Below, piece after piece: positions 42,211-43,545 of a stretch of DNA of 43,545 nt. Every line of letters begins with the position of its first letter. Positions within the stretch are counted from its first letter, which is position 1. The position numbers and the translations under genes were made by a program. Origin of the DNA: Lachnospiraceae bacterium (GTDB taxonomy: Bacteria; Bacillota; Clostridia; Lachnospirales; Lachnospiraceae); assembly GCA_024692825.1 (NCBI GenBank), contig JAILMB010000082.1:1-43545 (forward strand), given 5' to 3'. Under the pieces are notes generated by a model. The model saw only the letters and a program-made list of their open reading frames with translations. It searched no databases and was not told the DNA's origin.

Positions 42211-43545
42211 TTATTTTTCAATGGAATATTCGAAGGTTTTCAGATTTGCCAATAGAGCCACGCGATGTCCATCTTTCTTCCATTCTATATGTAAATTACT
42301 TCCCTCTGAATCAACTTTTATTTCTGAATCCAATGAAAATGCCGGATGAGTGTTGCGAAGTCTCAACAGTTCAATCTGATGTTTTACTACATCTAACTTT
42401 AGTTTTTCTTCAACATCACAAAGAGAAAGGTTGGTTCGGTTGATTTCTTTATGACCACCCTCTCCAGCTCTTTTTACAGCCTCATGATCATTTTCTCCAA
42501 CAAATAAATCCAAATACCATACCTGTGGCTTTCCAGGCATAAACATCTGAATTGCACGAGCCAATTCCATCTTTTTATCATCAGCTCCCAAAGCAGAATA
42601 GTATGTTGCATTTACCTGATAGTACACATTTTTTGCACCGTGTAAATCCTTAACATAACCTCCTCTTGAAACAACTGTATCAATCAATCCCTGAATTTTT
42701 TCATCAGGCAAAATTCCCTTTAAATCAAGAAGCGGAATTCCATCGTGGCAACCTAGCATATTCACTGTTTTAATCTTTTTATCAATCAGTTCATTTGCCC
42801 AGTTCTTTAAACGGATTCCCTCACCGCTTTCTAAGGCATCAATCATAAGCCCCGGCAAGAAGAAATCATAGGTCATATATCCCTTCTTTGCCACCTGCTC
42901 ATATCTTCCTTCTGCATAGGAAGCATGAATTTCAGGTAAGAACTTCAATCCATACTTATCTGCCAGTTTTGTAAGTCGCTCTAGAATCTCCCATGTATTT
43001 GGTTCATTGAAAAAGTTCTTTGCACCCACTTCCTTTGAAGCATAGGCAAAGGCATCTAAACGGACAATGCTTGCACCATAGGAAGAAAGTTTTTGAAGTG
43101 TCTCATCATAAAACTCCCAAACCAAATCGCTTTTAATATTTAAATCCATTTGTCCTAAGTACTTTTTCTCGCCTCGTTCTTCCCAAACTTTCTGATAAAA
43201 AGTGTTCCAGTAAGGAACCTTCGTTCCATCATCAAATTCAAGAATCAAAATAGGAAGACCTGCTTTTCGAAAGAACATATCTTTGATAAGTTCTTCGTCT
43301 GGTTGGATGTATCCTTCCTCCGTCATTTCTCCATGGCCTTCCCAGAAGGCATTCCAATTGATAAAAAAGTCCTTATACTTTGATTCATTTCCATTCTTCA
43401 AAAGATCCTGAAACTGTGGTGATAAAACAGATGCATGATTTAAGATAAAATCCAACTTTAAATCAATGCCCATATCCATCAAGGTATCCAGATCCTCCTT
43501 CGATGCCAGGGACTCTTCTAAATCGTAATCCTGTACAGAAAATCC
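42211..43545 (-). CDS. Sucrose phosphorylase-type glucosyl transferase (GH13_18), 5' end beyond the window
   Basis: The frame is open to the right edge, so 445 residues are visible and the N-terminal part is missing (full enzymes have about 480-560 residues). The visible start GFSVQDYDLEE followed by LDFILNHASVLSPQF is a classic sucrose phosphorylase region. Catalytic residues are the nucleophile Asp in IVRLDAFAYASKEVG, the acid/base Glu in FLPEIHASY and the stabilising Asp in NMLGCHDGIPLLD. It phosphorolyses sucrose to glucose-1-phosphate and fructose, or acts on a related substrate such as sucrose-6-phosphate or glucosylglycerate, which this subfamily also includes. It lacks a signal peptide as far as seen. 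Confidence 0.88.
   Translation of the reverse strand, partial: GFSVQDYDLEESLASKEDLDTLMDMGIDLKLDFILNHASVLSPQFQDLLKNGNESKYKDFFINWNAFWEGHGEMTEEGYIQPDEELIKDMFFRKAGLPILILEFDDGTKVPYWNTFYQKVWEERGEKKYLGQMDLNIKSDLVWEFYDETLQKLSSYGASIVRLDAFAYASKEVGAKNFFNEPNTWEILERLTKLADKYGLKFLPEIHASYAEGRYEQVAKKGYMTYDFFLPGLMIDALESGEGIRLKNWANELIDKKIKTVNMLGCHDGIPLLDLKGILPDEKIQGLIDTVVSRGGYVKDLHGAKNVYYQVNATYYSALGADDKKMELARAIQMFMPGKPQVWYLDLFVGENDHEAVKRAGEGGHKEINRTNLSLCDVEEKLKLDVVKHQIELLRLRNTHPAFSLDSEIKVDSEGSNLHIEWKKDGHRVALLANLKTFEYSIEK

Noticed and set aside
1-43545. CRISPR array, prophage, insertion sequence or integron
   Set aside because: No regularly spaced repeats, transposase, integrase or phage structural genes are visible. 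Gene order is that of a stable chromosome region.

Overview
The window reads as chromosomal DNA of a low-GC anaerobic Firmicute, most likely a member of the Lachnospiraceae or a near relative. This rests on gene content, not on a database match: pyruvate formate-lyase with its activase, a SAM-I riboswitch in front of metK, an archaeal/eukaryotic-type prolyl-tRNA synthetase, a tilS-hpt-ftsH operon and an rqcP-divIC block. Almost all genes lie on the minus strand. The plus-strand exceptions are an AraC regulator, a small zinc-ribbon protein, an ion transporter and an HD-GYP protein. I see no phage, transposon, CRISPR array, rRNA or tRNA. It is mostly housekeeping and signalling DNA with a few accessory-looking operons.

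Layout. 1-2.7 kb: GPH-type sugar transporter divergent from an AraC regulator, with a heptamer repeated between them. 2.7-10.2 kb: HAD phosphatase, FlK-like thioesterase overlapping a MATE exporter, CPA2 antiporter, glutamate racemase divergent from a YvyF-like zinc-ribbon/HTH protein, a PilZ protein, and an IT-superfamily transporter. 10.2-13.4 kb: pflB-pflA with a strong promoter and two candidate operators. 13.5-19.8 kb: an operon of a Tet(M)-like translational GTPase fused to a Rae1/YacP-type NYN ribonuclease domain, a YhaO/Mre11-like nuclease and a YhaN/SbcC-like ATPase. 19.9-24.0 kb: cytoplasmic GH13 amylase, FIST sensor protein and soluble chemoreceptor. 24.2-29.2 kb: tilS-hpt-ftsH, then divIC, rqcP and hup further upstream on the same strand. 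29.4-33.7 kb: cca, a PEGA lipoprotein and phosphoglucomutase. 34-37.9 kb: proS and a kinase-regulator-pseudouridine synthase operon. 38-42.1 kb: metK with riboswitch, HD-GYP and murA. The right edge holds a truncated sucrose-phosphorylase-type GH13 gene.

How the genes fit together. Central metabolism is represented by pflBA, pgm, the amylase and the sucrose phosphorylase homologue. Translation and RNA care are represented by tilS, cca, proS, an RluA-type synthase, RqcP and the GTPase-NYN fusion. Signalling genes (PilZ, HD-GYP, FIST plus soluble chemoreceptor, YvyF-like protein) suggest a motile or c-di-GMP-using ancestor, though no flagellar or GGDEF gene is visible here.

The most striking item is the Tet(M)-like GTPase with a C-terminal Rae1-like NYN domain. 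Both parent families act at the ribosomal A site, and an intrinsic terminator sits directly in front of the gene's ribosome binding site. Other notable items are structured segments ahead of tilS and the amylase gene, the missing yabP-yabQ genes between rqcP and divIC, and several terminators placed so close to the next gene that readthrough or overlapping promoters are implied.
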